A DNA stretch of 64,000 bases, taken from NCBI RefSeq assembly GCF_002163715.1, contig NZ_CP015698.1:744001-808000 (forward strand), in the 5' to 3' direction. Below the pieces are notes generated by a model. The model ran no database searches. It saw only the letters and a program-made list of their open reading frames with translations, and had not been told where the DNA came from. This stretch comes from Curvibacter sp. AEP1-3 (GTDB lineage Bacteria; Pseudomonadota; Gammaproteobacteria; Burkholderiales; Burkholderiaceae_C). Shown here piece by piece: positions 33,871 through 42,457 of the stretch. Each line of letters starts with the position of its first letter. The stretch's first letter is position 1. Position numbers and translations under genes: made by a program.

Positions 33871-35499
33871 ATGACCCTGACCCTGAAGAAAGCCACGGCT
33901 GCACGACGCACCAAAAGTGCATTGTTGTGTGCTCTGGCCCTGCCCGCTGCTCTGGCACTTTCGCCGGTAGCCGCCAAGACCCTGGTGTACTGCTCGGAAG
34001 GCAGCCCTGAGAACTTCTACCCCGGTGTGAACACCACCGGCACGTCCTTCGACGTGACCGAACAGATTTACGACAACCTGGTGCACTTCGAGCGTGGCGG
34101 CACCAAGGTTGAACCTTCTCTGGCGGAGAGCTGGACCATTTCCAAAGACGGCCTGGAGTACACCTTCAAGCTGCGCAAGGGCGTGAAGTTCCAGTCCAAC
34201 AAAAACTTCAAGCCAAGCCGCGATTTCAACGCGGATGACGTGTTGTTCATGTTCGAGCGCCAGTGGAAAGAAAACGACCCGTACTTCCGCGTCACCAGCC
34301 CCAACCATGCTTACTTCGGCGACATGGGCATGCCCAAGTTGCTCAAGTCCGTGGACAAGGTAGACGAGTACACCGTCAAGATCACCCTGAATCAACCTGA
34401 AGCACCTTTCCTGGCCAACCTGGCCATGCAGTTCGCCGGTATCCAGTCCAAGGAATACGCGATTGCCATGCTGAAGGCCGGCAGCCCTGAGAAGATCGAC
34501 CAGGACCCGCTGGGCACAGGTCCCTACCAGGTAGTTCAGTACCAGAAGGATTCCATCATCCGCTTCAAGGCCAACCCCCAGTACTGGGCCGGCAAAGCCA
34601 AGATCGATGACCTGATCTTCTCCATCACCCCGGACGCATCCGTGCGCTGGGCCAAGCTGCAAAAGGGTGAGTGCCATGTCATGCCCTACCCCAACCCTGC
34701 TGACCTCGACGCTATCCGCAAGGACTCCAACGTCACCGTGATGGAACAGCCCGGCCTGAACATCGGCTACCTTGCCTACAACACCACCAAGAAACCTTTT
34801 GACGACGTGCGCGTGCGCAAGGCGCTGAACATGGCAATCGACAAGAAAGCCATCGTGTCCGCCGTGTACCTGAGCACCGGTGTTGCCGCTGTGAACCCGA
34901 TTCCTCCAGGCCAGTGGTCTTACAACAAGGCCCTGAAAGACGATCTGTACAACCCTGAGCAGGCCAAGAAATTGTTGGCAGCAGCCGGCTACCCCAACGG
35001 CTTCACCACCGACCTGTGGGCCATGCCAGTGCAGCGTCCCTACAACCCCAATGCCAAGCGCATTGCGGAGTTGATGCAAGCCGACTTGGCCAAGGTGGGT
35101 GTGACCGCTGAGATCAAGAGCTTCGAGTGGGGTGAGTATCGCAAGCGCATGCAAGCCGGTGAACACCAGATGGGCATGTTGGGCTGGACCGGTGACAACG
35201 GAGACCCGGACAACTTCCTGAACACCTTGTTGGGTTGCAGCTCGGCCAAGCAAAACGGCTCCAACGTGGCCAAGTTCTGCTACCAGCCGTTTGAAGACCT
35301 GGTGCAAAAGGCCAAGGTCGTGTCCAACCCGGCAGAGCGCACCAAGCTGTACGAAAAAGCCCAGGTGATCTTCAAGGAACAAGCTCCCTGGTTCACCATT
35401 GCCCACGCAGTGCAGTTGAAGCCCGTGCGCAAAGAAGTGGTGGACTTCAAGCTGAGCCCCTTCGGCCGCCACACCTTCTACGGCGTGGACATGAAGTAA
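33871..35499 (+). CDS. dppA: Dipeptide-binding periplasmic protein DppA-like
   Basis: 542 residues. An Arg/Lys-rich N-terminus and hydrophobic core SALLCALALPAALALSPVAA form a signal peptide of about 36 residues. The mature chain starts KTLVYCSEGSPENFYPG, typical of DppA, and the SBP_bac_5 fold continues with NPQYWAGKAKIDDLIF and MGMLGWTGDNGDPDNFL. Captures dipeptides, or haem/ALA in some relatives. Unlike in E. coli it is the last gene of the operon; GAGG precedes the ATG and a strong terminator follows. Confidence 0.94.
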   Translation: MTLTLKKATAARRTKSALLCALALPAALALSPVAAKTLVYCSEGSPENFYPGVNTTGTSFDVTEQIYDNLVHFERGGTKVEPSLAESWTISKDGLEYTFKLRKGVKFQSNKNFKPSRDFNADDVLFMFERQWKENDPYFRVTSPNHAYFGDMGMPKLLKSVDKVDEYTVKITLNQPEAPFLANLAMQFAGIQSKEYAIAMLKAGSPEKIDQDPLGTGPYQVVQYQKDSIIRFKANPQYWAGKAKIDDLIFSITPDASVRWAKLQKGECHVMPYPNPADLDAIRKDSNVTVMEQPGLNIGYLAYNTTKKPFDDVRVRKALNMAIDKKAIVSAVYLSTGVAAVNPIPPGQWSYNKALKDDLYNPEQAKKLLAAAGYPNGFTTDLWAMPVQRPYNPNAKRIAELMQADLAKVGVTAEIKSFEWGEYRKRMQAGEHQMGMLGWTGDNGDPDNFLNTLLGCSSAKQNGSNVAKFCYQPFEDLVQKAKVVSNPAERTKLYEKAQVIFKEQAPWFTIAHAVQLKPVRKEVVDFKLSPFGRHTFYGVDMK

Positions 35500-35517
35500 G
35501 ACTGCAGTTGCAATCAT

Positions 35518-35552
35518 GAAAAAGGGGCCGGTGTTTACCGGCCCCTTTTTTT
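35518..35552 (+). terminator. Intrinsic terminator of the dpp operon
   Basis: GGGGCCGGT and ACCGGCCCC pair around GTTT with A- and T-runs on both sides, so it may stop transcription from both strands. It lies 19 bp after the dppA stop. Confidence 0.92.
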
Positions 35553-35554
35553 AT

Positions 35555-35612
35555 ATCAAATCAAGCGCTAGCGCTTATCAGATATGCGCGAGAAGCTATC
35601 AATATCAGAGCA
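35555..35612 (+). repeat. Dispersed intergenic repeat, copy 2
   Basis: CAAGCGCTAGCGCTTATCAG, then ATGCGCGAGAAGCTATCAAT and AGAGCA. It aligns closely with the copy at 40148 and with the reverse of the copy at 44640. Confidence 0.6.
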
Positions 35613-35624
35613 AATCAATCTCCG

Positions 35625-37772
35625 TCAAACAGGCCCTTGGGAGGCTGGGAAGCCCACAATATCCTTCAATGCCGGGTAACCGCTCACCGCGAACGACGCC
35701 AGTCGCCCGCCCATGACCGCACCCTCGACACTGCCAACATTCAGACCGGTGTAGATCCAATCCCCGGCGATCGACAGGTTCGCGAATCCGGTGGCCCATG
35801 CCTTCAGGCGTGCTGCGGTGCTGCCGGGTGGCGAAGTCACATAACTCTCGGTCGGATCAATATTGGCGCGCCAGAACTGCTGGTTGAAGCGCTGCACGCC
35901 CTCAGCAGGCCGGGCGGGGTCGGTGCGCAGCAAGCTGAAATCCAGGCCCATGGGGTCGCCGGGCGGGCTGATGACATTGGTGGTTGCCTTGGGCAGCAAA
36001 GGTCCCATGCTGGCCTGCAAATACTGCACACACTGGGCTTGCACACGCGCATAGGCACGGGCCGGGTAAGCCGTGTCCTCAAAGGGCGGTGGCGCTTCAT
36101 ACTCGGCCATCGCCCCGCTGAAGTACCACAGAGATTGGGGTGCCGAATCAGCCGGCCAATCCTCCCACTTCAACAGGTGCGTGAAGTCCACCTGCCCATC
36201 CAAGGGGTTCAGATAGGTGGCACCGATCACGGTATCGGTCGGGTTCTTGAACTCAATATCCCAACCCATGTCGGTAGTGCTGCGATTCATCCAAAGTTGC
36301 ATGGTCTGGGTCTGGACGGTTGTGACCTTCTCCACCATGTGCTTCCAAGCCGGATTCGCCTCCAACAGCTCTTTGCACAAGTACGGTACGGCACCGATGG
36401 AGATGGCGAACACCAGATGGTCGAAATCGCGCCCTGCCTGGAGCTCGCGTTGCGCCACTGGCTTCCAGCCATTCCAGTAGGACTCCAGATCGACCTTTCC
36501 CTCGCGCAATGCATCACCTTCCACCAATTGATCAAACTTGGGTTGACCGGGCCAGGCCGGCAAACCCTTGACGTCGATGAGGGGGTCATAGCCGCGTTCA
36601 GGGTTCTTGAGCTTGGCCTGCACACCGAAGCGTACCGACTCCACTGCAGTGCGCTCTGCGTTGAGGTGCAGGCTCTCCACCTTGTGAAAAAACTCGAACT
36701 TCACACCGCGCTTTTTCAGCACCTCATAGAGCGGCGCGATGACGGTTTCCCCCGTACCCGCTTCAAACAACCAGGCGAATGCCCCCGCATAAGCAAAGCT
36801 GCGCAGCGTCCAGTGCAGGTAGCAGCCGGCCCCCATTAGGGCGGTTCGTGCCGTGTCGCCTTTGGGGTATTGGTAGGACAGGTTGACAGTGTTTAGCGCC
36901 ATCGGGCTGGAAGCCACCATGACCGATGCACCATGCCGGATCAGCCAGTCACTGAAGTTTTCGTCGTCCAGCTGGTCAAATCCTTTCGTGGCCACTTCGT
37001 CCTTGATGCAACCACGCAGAATGGCCAGCAGAAACTCGGCAACGATTAGCAGGCGCCGCAATTCGGTGTTGCCTTCCACCAATCGCTCAGCTGCGTTGCG
37101 CACCCAATCCCAAGCGGCGTCCAACGCCTTCCACAGCACAGAGTCCACACCATGCAGCACCACGGACTCAGCCTGCAGCACTGCCACCACGGCTTTCACC
37201 AATCCACGGCCCAAAGCCCACTCTGCTGTCTGCACGAGACTGAGTTCGTCGTGGCTGCTTGCATGGTGATCCAGCAAGGCGTCCAGCACATCAGCGGTCG
37301 CCGCCACCCAATGCTCCACTTTTTGCAGCTTGGCTAATGACTCCAGATCGCCGGGAATCAAGTCATTGCGGGGGGAAGTAAATGGCCAGCGTGACATCTT
37401 GCCGTCGATGTATTCCCACATGAGCACAAAGCTCTCGGGCTTGAAGGCCTCCTCAAACGTGGCCAGCGGCTGACCGGGCTGGCGGCCCAGTGCCTCGTAG
37501 CACTGACGCATGATCGGCAGTGCGTTGTAGTAGCTACCGAGAAAGCCATGAATGCCATGCTCCTCAATGCGCATGTGCTCGCCACGTGCCGTGGCGCACT
37601 TGCCACCCAGACGCCAACCCATCTGGTAGATGGTGATGTCCATGGATTGCTGCCAGTCCGGCTGGCTGCTCAACTCGAAAGCGGTGGTGAGGGCGGAAAC
37701 ACCGCCCCCCAGAATGGCAACCTTTTTGCGGGTGACTGGCGCACCGCCCCGGAGTTCAAGCACATCGGACAT
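35625..37772 (-). CDS. Large FAD/NAD(P)-binding oxidoreductase of the amine oxidase/phytoene desaturase type
   Basis: 715 residues, much longer than typical amine oxidases because of a helical insert at about 150-280. Residues 16-35 hold the dinucleotide fold VAILGGGVSALTTAFELSS; WRLGGKCATAR and EEHGIHGFLGSYYNALPIM are FAD-contact regions seen in phytoene desaturase and hydroxysqualene dehydroxylase relatives. Near the C-terminus LSIAGDWIYTGLNVGSVEGAVMGGRLA is the classic FAD-closing motif. Substrate unknown. It follows a CadC-like regulator gene by 53 bp on the same strand. Confidence 0.78.
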   Translation of the reverse strand: MSDVLELRGGAPVTRKKVAILGGGVSALTTAFELSSQPDWQQSMDITIYQMGWRLGGKCATARGEHMRIEEHGIHGFLGSYYNALPIMRQCYEALGRQPGQPLATFEEAFKPESFVLMWEYIDGKMSRWPFTSPRNDLIPGDLESLAKLQKVEHWVAATADVLDALLDHHASSHDELSLVQTAEWALGRGLVKAVVAVLQAESVVLHGVDSVLWKALDAAWDWVRNAAERLVEGNTELRRLLIVAEFLLAILRGCIKDEVATKGFDQLDDENFSDWLIRHGASVMVASSPMALNTVNLSYQYPKGDTARTALMGAGCYLHWTLRSFAYAGAFAWLFEAGTGETVIAPLYEVLKKRGVKFEFFHKVESLHLNAERTAVESVRFGVQAKLKNPERGYDPLIDVKGLPAWPGQPKFDQLVEGDALREGKVDLESYWNGWKPVAQRELQAGRDFDHLVFAISIGAVPYLCKELLEANPAWKHMVEKVTTVQTQTMQLWMNRSTTDMGWDIEFKNPTDTVIGATYLNPLDGQVDFTHLLKWEDWPADSAPQSLWYFSGAMAEYEAPPPFEDTAYPARAYARVQAQCVQYLQASMGPLLPKATTNVISPPGDPMGLDFSLLRTDPARPAEGVQRFNQQFWRANIDPTESYVTSPPGSTAARLKAWATGFANLSIAGDWIYTGLNVGSVEGAVMGGRLASFAVSGYPALKDIVGFPASQGPV

Positions 37773-37825
37773 GACAGACTTTCAAGGTAAGTGTGACCGC
37801 ACCGCGCGGCCACCGACCGCGAAGT

Positions 37826-39406
37826 TTATGCCTGCCAGCCAGCCGCTTTGAGAGCGTCCAAAAACTTGTTGCGATGCTGCTCATGGACGAACGGATGGCC
37901 GAACATGATGGCCTGCATGTTGTAGCCCCGACCGCTCATGGCTTGTCGCAAGCTGGCTTGTGCCGCCTCCATGTCGCCGGCCGCCGACAGGCACGCCGCG
38001 AGCAACAGGTGATTGAAGTACCAGTCCGCCCGCTTGGCAGTTGCCTCGCGGGCATAACGAACAGCATCCGCATGGCGACCGTCAATGAAACAGCCGATCG
38101 CACGGCTACGGATCCAGAGACTCAGATGCGGGTCATGCGGACTGGCGTCCACCGCCTGCAGGATGAACTCTTCCGCTTCTTCCGTGCGGCCCGAAAACAC
38201 CAGCAAGCGCCCCAGCTCTCCGGCCGCGGCCGCAGCCTGGGGGTACAGGCCGAGGGCGCACTCCAGCTCTGCAATGGCCGCTTGCATCTGCCCGGCACAT
38301 GACAACGCCGTGCCCAGGGTGAAGTGGGCAAAGGCATCGCGCTCGTCGTTGCGCACGGCCACCAGTGCCAACCGGTTGGCTTCGGCGACAGCGGCCCGTG
38401 GGTCTTCCGCCCATGCGCCCCACAGTTTGGCCATGTGGGTGAAAGACATCAGGGACGAACTGGCCGAGTCGCCGGGTTTGATCTCCAAGGCGCGGGTCAA
38501 AAGTGACTGCGCTTGCATCACATGCTCGGGCGTGGTGCGCCAAAAATGCCAACGCGCCCGCATGAGCAGATCCCAGTGCTCCATATTCTGATTCGGCACT
38601 TCACTGGCAACCCGCTCCTCACTGTGCAGGTAGACCGGCTCTATCGCACTCACGATCTGACCGGATATCTCTGCCTGCACCGCAAACATGTCACTCAAGG
38701 GTCGATCAAAGCGGTCAGCCCAGAGGGTCTCGCCTGTGGATGTGTCGACCAGCTCCGCAGTCATGCGCAGCATGGTTCCGGCACGCCGCACGCTACCCAG
38801 CACCAGATAGCGGGCCCTGAGCGCCGACCCAACCGCCTGGTTGCTCTCTTTGGTGTTCCGGTAGGCGAATGACGAGTTCCGGGACACAACCAACAACCAT
38901 GGGGATTTGGTCAGGTGACTGATGATGTCTTCAGCCAGACCGTCCGAGAAGTACTCCTGCTCCGGGTCTCCATTCAGATTCACAAAAGGCAACACAGCAA
39001 TGGTGCGCCGGTAGGCCTGCTGGTCGGATGCGCGTCCTTTGCCCTTGGAAGCCTGGGCTGTCTCCAAAGCAGAGGGAACAGCAGCGAGGCGCAAGGTAAA
39101 GCGATAGCCACGCCCCGGGACCGTGGCGATGGCATCAGCACCCAGGATACGGCGCAAACTGGACACGTGCACCTGCAGGTTGTTTTCCTCGACCACCAGA
39201 CCGGGCCACACCAAGTCAAAGAGCTTTTTCTTGGTAACCAGCTCGCCCGCGTGATCGACCAATACACACAGCACGTCAAAGGCTCGGGCCCCCACCATGA
39301 CTGTCTGGCCATCGCACAGCAAGCGACGTTCATGCCTTTGCAAAACGAAATTACCAAACGCACTGATTCCAGAGTCTGATCCGGCGGAAATAGTGTTTAC
39401 GGTCAA
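37826..39406 (-). CDS. OmpR/CadC-type winged-helix regulator with TolB-like and TPR regions
   Basis: 526 residues. Residues 14-108 form a Trans_reg_C winged helix (GNFVLQRHERRLLCDGQTVMVGARAFDVLCVLVDHAG...VSSLRRILGADAIATVPGRGYRF). Residues about 130-245 resemble the TolB N-terminal or adenylate-cyclase-associated segment (IAVLPFVNLNGDPEQEYFSDGLAEDIISHLTK). The rest is TPR-like helical repeats. No membrane segment is seen, so it is a cytoplasmic relative of CadC. It probably controls the FAD enzyme downstream and the divergent gene at 39544. Confidence 0.82.
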   Translation of the reverse strand: MTVNTISAGSDSGISAFGNFVLQRHERRLLCDGQTVMVGARAFDVLCVLVDHAGELVTKKKLFDLVWPGLVVEENNLQVHVSSLRRILGADAIATVPGRGYRFTLRLAAVPSALETAQASKGKGRASDQQAYRRTIAVLPFVNLNGDPEQEYFSDGLAEDIISHLTKSPWLLVVSRNSSFAYRNTKESNQAVGSALRARYLVLGSVRRAGTMLRMTAELVDTSTGETLWADRFDRPLSDMFAVQAEISGQIVSAIEPVYLHSEERVASEVPNQNMEHWDLLMRARWHFWRTTPEHVMQAQSLLTRALEIKPGDSASSSLMSFTHMAKLWGAWAEDPRAAVAEANRLALVAVRNDERDAFAHFTLGTALSCAGQMQAAIAELECALGLYPQAAAAAGELGRLLVFSGRTEEAEEFILQAVDASPHDPHLSLWIRSRAIGCFIDGRHADAVRYAREATAKRADWYFNHLLLAACLSAAGDMEAAQASLRQAMSGRGYNMQAIMFGHPFVHEQHRNKFLDALKAAGWQA

Positions 39407-39543
39407 AGGTGCGCTTTCTGGTTTTTAAGGGTGGCAGACAAGGTGTTGCGCCAGCGAATTCAGGAATTTTAAGGAGTCCTTTAAGACTTTTGGGGAGGAG
39501 GTCTTCAAACTCAGTCCCAGTCGTTGTTACAAAACCATACATC
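39407..39543. promoter_or_regulatory. Divergent promoter region with an 11-bp palindrome
   Basis: AAGGAGTCCTT (about 39471-39481) is a perfect short palindrome within TTAAGGAGTCCTTTAAG, midway between the CadC-like regulator and the gene at 39544. It is a candidate operator for that regulator, on position only. Confidence 0.3.
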
Positions 39544-40149
39544 ATGCCTAACCCCCTCCACCCCGCCGACACCAACACCAGCCTTTGGAAGCAAACCACC
39601 GTCCTGCGCAATGCGCAAGGCGAGGAAGAAGCCATCAGTGTCGGCCCTGACGGATATGTCTGGAGTTTCATCGCAGACAGCGGCGACAGTCGCTTTGACG
39701 CCTCCGGCCAGCGCCTGGAAAACCTCGGTATGCCTGCCGATTTCGTCACGGTCGGCCGCAATGCAGCAGGTGCCTTGGTCGTCATCGCAGCCAAGGGCTT
39801 GCACCTTCAGTACCGCACGGAGACCCCATTGACCGCATTGGACATAGCAGACGGACTCAGTCACCGCTGGACACCCGCCAAACCTGTCCAACTGCCCGTG
39901 ATTGCTGGCGCGGTGGGTGTACGCCGTTTGTACACCCAGAACGATTTCAGCGGCATGCGCATTGCCCTGATCGTGGATACTGAAACCGCCGAACACGGCT
40001 CCAGTTACGTCATGGCATGCTCCCAATGGACCGAGAACGGCCCGGGCCCTTTCATCCTGCTTCCGCCTCTGGGTGCCAAAAAGGCAACGCCTGTGCAACC
40101 CGCCCCGTCGCAAGGCGTGCGCATGTTCCGTACAGCTCAAGCAGCCTGA
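39544..40149 (+). CDS. Conserved-looking protein of unknown function
   Basis: 201 residues from the ATG at 39544 (MPNPLHPADTNTSLWKQTT); longer in-frame starts upstream cross the promoter region. No signal peptide or membrane segment. The chain is beta-rich with repeated hydrophobic strands (EAISVGPDGYVWSFIAD, DFVTVGRNAAGALVVIAAKGLHLQY, GMRIALIVDTETAEHGSSYVMAC), possibly a small beta-propeller or beta-sandwich. Divergent from the CadC-like regulator. I do not recognise a family. Confidence 0.7.
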   Translation: MPNPLHPADTNTSLWKQTTVLRNAQGEEEAISVGPDGYVWSFIADSGDSRFDASGQRLENLGMPADFVTVGRNAAGALVVIAAKGLHLQYRTETPLTALDIADGLSHRWTPAKPVQLPVIAGAVGVRRLYTQNDFSGMRIALIVDTETAEHGSSYVMACSQWTENGPGPFILLPPLGAKKATPVQPAPSQGVRMFRTAQAA

Positions 40150-40205
40150 AATTGCGCTGGCGCGCGTCAGATTTGCGCCAGAAGCTCCTGATTTTGTAGC
40201 AGAAA
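40148..40205 (+). repeat. Dispersed intergenic repeat, copy 3
   Basis: AATTGCGCTGGCGCGCGTCAG, then ATTTGCGCCAGAAGCT and TGTAGCAGAAA, alignable base by base with copy 2 at 35555. Confidence 0.6.
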
Positions 40206-40211
40206 GTACCC

Positions 40212-40613
40212 TCAAGCCTGATACAGCTCCAGGGGCAGGCCGTCCGGATCGGCAAAGAACGTGAAAGTCTTGCCGGTGTACTCATCCACCCGGACAGGCT
40301 CCACAGCTATCCCCATTGCTTCGAGCGCAACCTTGGCTTGCTCCACATCGGCCACAGCGAAACACAGGTGTCGCAAGCCACAGGCTTCCGGGCGGGAGGC
40401 CCGTGCTGGTGGCTGTGGAAAAGAAAACAACTCCAGTTGCGTGCCGTCTGGTAATGCCAGGTCCAGCTTCCAGGAGTCCCGCGCGGCACGGTAGTTTTCT
40501 GCCAGCACTTTCAGGCCTAGCAACTCCACATAGAAATGTTTGGAGCGCGCATAGTCCGCGGCGATGATGGCCACGTGATGGACGGCCCGTAGCTCCAGGG
40601 CAGCCGGGCTCAT
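40212..40613 (-). CDS. VOC-family protein (glyoxalase I-like, GloA2/YaeR type)
   Basis: 133 residues. The start LRAVHHVAIIAADYARSKHFYVELLGLKVLAE and the end FADPDGLPLELYQA form the two beta-alpha-beta-beta-beta modules of the vicinal oxygen chelate fold. Metal-ligand candidates are H in HHVAI, H in GLRHLCF, and E in LELY. Its ATG overlaps the stop of the TPP-enzyme gene (ATGA), so the two are translationally coupled and probably act on related metabolites. Substrate unknown. Confidence 0.85.
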   Translation of the reverse strand: MSPAALELRAVHHVAIIAADYARSKHFYVELLGLKVLAENYRAARDSWKLDLALPDGTQLELFSFPQPPARASRPEACGLRHLCFAVADVEQAKVALEAMGIAVEPVRVDEYTGKTFTFFADPDGLPLELYQA

Positions 40614-42400
40614 CGCTTCAGGGCAGCTTGGGTCATGGCGTTCAGGGTGCCGCGGGTGCTGATCAGCTCGGGCTCCAGCACCACCTCTATCACTGTGCCG
40701 TTGGGCCGCGCAAGCGCCGCCAGCAACTCGGCCTCAAAGTCAGCGCTCTTTCGGATAGTCACACCCGCATAGCCGTAGGCACGGGCCAAGGCGGCGAAAT
40801 CGGGGTTGGCGAGTGCCGTGCCTGCCACATGTTGCGGGTATTCGCGCTCTTGGTGCATGCGGATGGTGCCGTACATGCCATTGTTAAGCAGCAGAATGAT
40901 GCTCTTGGCGCCGTACTGCACCGCTGTGGCCAACTCCTGCCCGTTCATCAAAAAGTCGCCATCACCCGCAATGGTGAACGCCACTCGGCCCGCGCCGGCT
41001 TGACCTGCGGCACCTTGGCTGACGATAGCAGCGGCAATGCCCGCCGGCACGCCATAGCCCATGGCGCCGTTGGTCGGTGCCAGTTGCGTCTTGAAGCCCG
41101 CAGCAAGGCCGGTGTAGCGATAAAAGCGGTGCAGCCAGCTCGCAAAGTTGCCCGCGCCGTTAGTGAGCACCGCATCTTTGGGCAAGTGCTTTTGCAAGGT
41201 CGCGATCACCGAGGGCATATCCACCAGACCGCGCTCGTTGTCAGCGGGCAAGTCTTTGATCACGCTGGGCACCAGATTGGCTTGGTAGTCAGCGTTGCAG
41301 CCCTGCGTCCAGGCCTCCCAAGGCACGTTCACCGGGGCGGTCAGTACCTCCAACGAGCGGGCGGCGGCGCGCATGCTGGCATGGATGGCCAGGTCGGCCT
41401 GGTACACACGATTGAGCTCTTCGGCGCTGGCGTGTATGTGCACCAGCGTTTGCGCAGTTTTGGGCGCTTGCAGCAGCGTGTAGCCGCCAGTCGTCATCTC
41501 GCCCAGGCGGGGGCCGATGGCGATGATCAGGTCGCTCTCGCGCACCCGTTTGGCAAGCGCCGGGTTAATGCCAATGCCCACGTCGCCCGCGTACTGCGGG
41601 TGGTGGTTATCAAAGGTATCCTGGAAGCGGAAGGCATTGCCCACCGGCAGGCGCCAGTTCTCGGCAAAGCGTTGCAGGGCCTGAGCGGCTTGCGGCGTCC
41701 AGCCACCGCCACCGGCGATGACGAAGGGGCGCTCGGCTTTGAGGAGCAGCTGGCGCAGATCCCGCAGGGCGCCGGGGTCGCTCCATGCCTCTACCGGCTC
41801 CACACGGGCCAGGGGCTGCGGCAACTTGTCAGCTGCATCCGCAACCAGTGTCTGGGTCAGCATGTCCTCAGGCAACACCAGCACGACCGGGCCAGGGCGG
41901 CCATTCATGGCGGTGGCAAAGGCGCGGGCCACGTATTCAGGGATGCGGGCGGCATCGTCTATCCGCTCCACGCGCTTGGCCATGCCCAGAGCACTGGGGC
42001 CGAACATGACGCGGTAGTCCATTTCCTGAAAGGCTTCGCGGTCGCGCTGGTCGCTGGCCACATCGCCCACAAACAGCACCATGGGGGTGGAGTCTTGAAA
42101 CGCCGTGTGCACGCCGATGCTGGCATTCGTCGCGCCCGGCCCGCGGGTCACAAAGCAAATGCCGGGGCGCCCGGTGAGCTTGCCGTGGGCCTCGGCCATG
42201 AAGGCAGCACCGCCCTCCTGCCGGTTCACGATAAATCGGATGTGCTCGCTATAGCGGTGAAACCCGTCCAATACCGCGAGATAGCTCTCGCCGGGCACAC
42301 CGAATGCGTGGGTCACGCCTTGGGCAATCAGGCACTGCACCAGCAGGTGGCCGGCGAGTTCAGGGGAAGGCAAATCAGGGAGGGAGAAAGGTGTCTGCAT
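40610..42400 (-). CDS. Thiamine-diphosphate-dependent enzyme, acetolactate synthase-like
   Basis: 596 residues from the ATG at 42400 (MQTPFSLPDLPSPELAG); two starts further upstream are possible. Standard PYR-central-PP layout of the IlvB/benzoylformate decarboxylase family: catalytic glutamate in RQEGGAAFMAEAHGKL, and the TPP/Mg motif GDGDFLMNGQELATAVQYG...LLLNN. It is monocistronic with the VOC gene and has no IlvN-type small subunit next to it, so it is probably a catabolic 2-keto-acid decarboxylase or carboligase rather than the biosynthetic AHAS. Substrate open. Confidence 0.85.
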   Translation of the reverse strand: MQTPFSLPDLPSPELAGHLLVQCLIAQGVTHAFGVPGESYLAVLDGFHRYSEHIRFIVNRQEGGAAFMAEAHGKLTGRPGICFVTRGPGATNASIGVHTAFQDSTPMVLFVGDVASDQRDREAFQEMDYRVMFGPSALGMAKRVERIDDAARIPEYVARAFATAMNGRPGPVVLVLPEDMLTQTLVADAADKLPQPLARVEPVEAWSDPGALRDLRQLLLKAERPFVIAGGGGWTPQAAQALQRFAENWRLPVGNAFRFQDTFDNHHPQYAGDVGIGINPALAKRVRESDLIIAIGPRLGEMTTGGYTLLQAPKTAQTLVHIHASAEELNRVYQADLAIHASMRAAARSLEVLTAPVNVPWEAWTQGCNADYQANLVPSVIKDLPADNERGLVDMPSVIATLQKHLPKDAVLTNGAGNFASWLHRFYRYTGLAAGFKTQLAPTNGAMGYGVPAGIAAAIVSQGAAGQAGAGRVAFTIAGDGDFLMNGQELATAVQYGAKSIILLLNNGMYGTIRMHQEREYPQHVAGTALANPDFAALARAYGYAGVTIRKSADFEAELLAALARPNGTVIEVVLEPELISTRGTLNAMTQAALKR

Positions 42401-42457
42401 GCCCACCATTGTGCCGCGCCAAGGCATGCGCTTCCCGCATGCCCTACCCCGGTTTTC

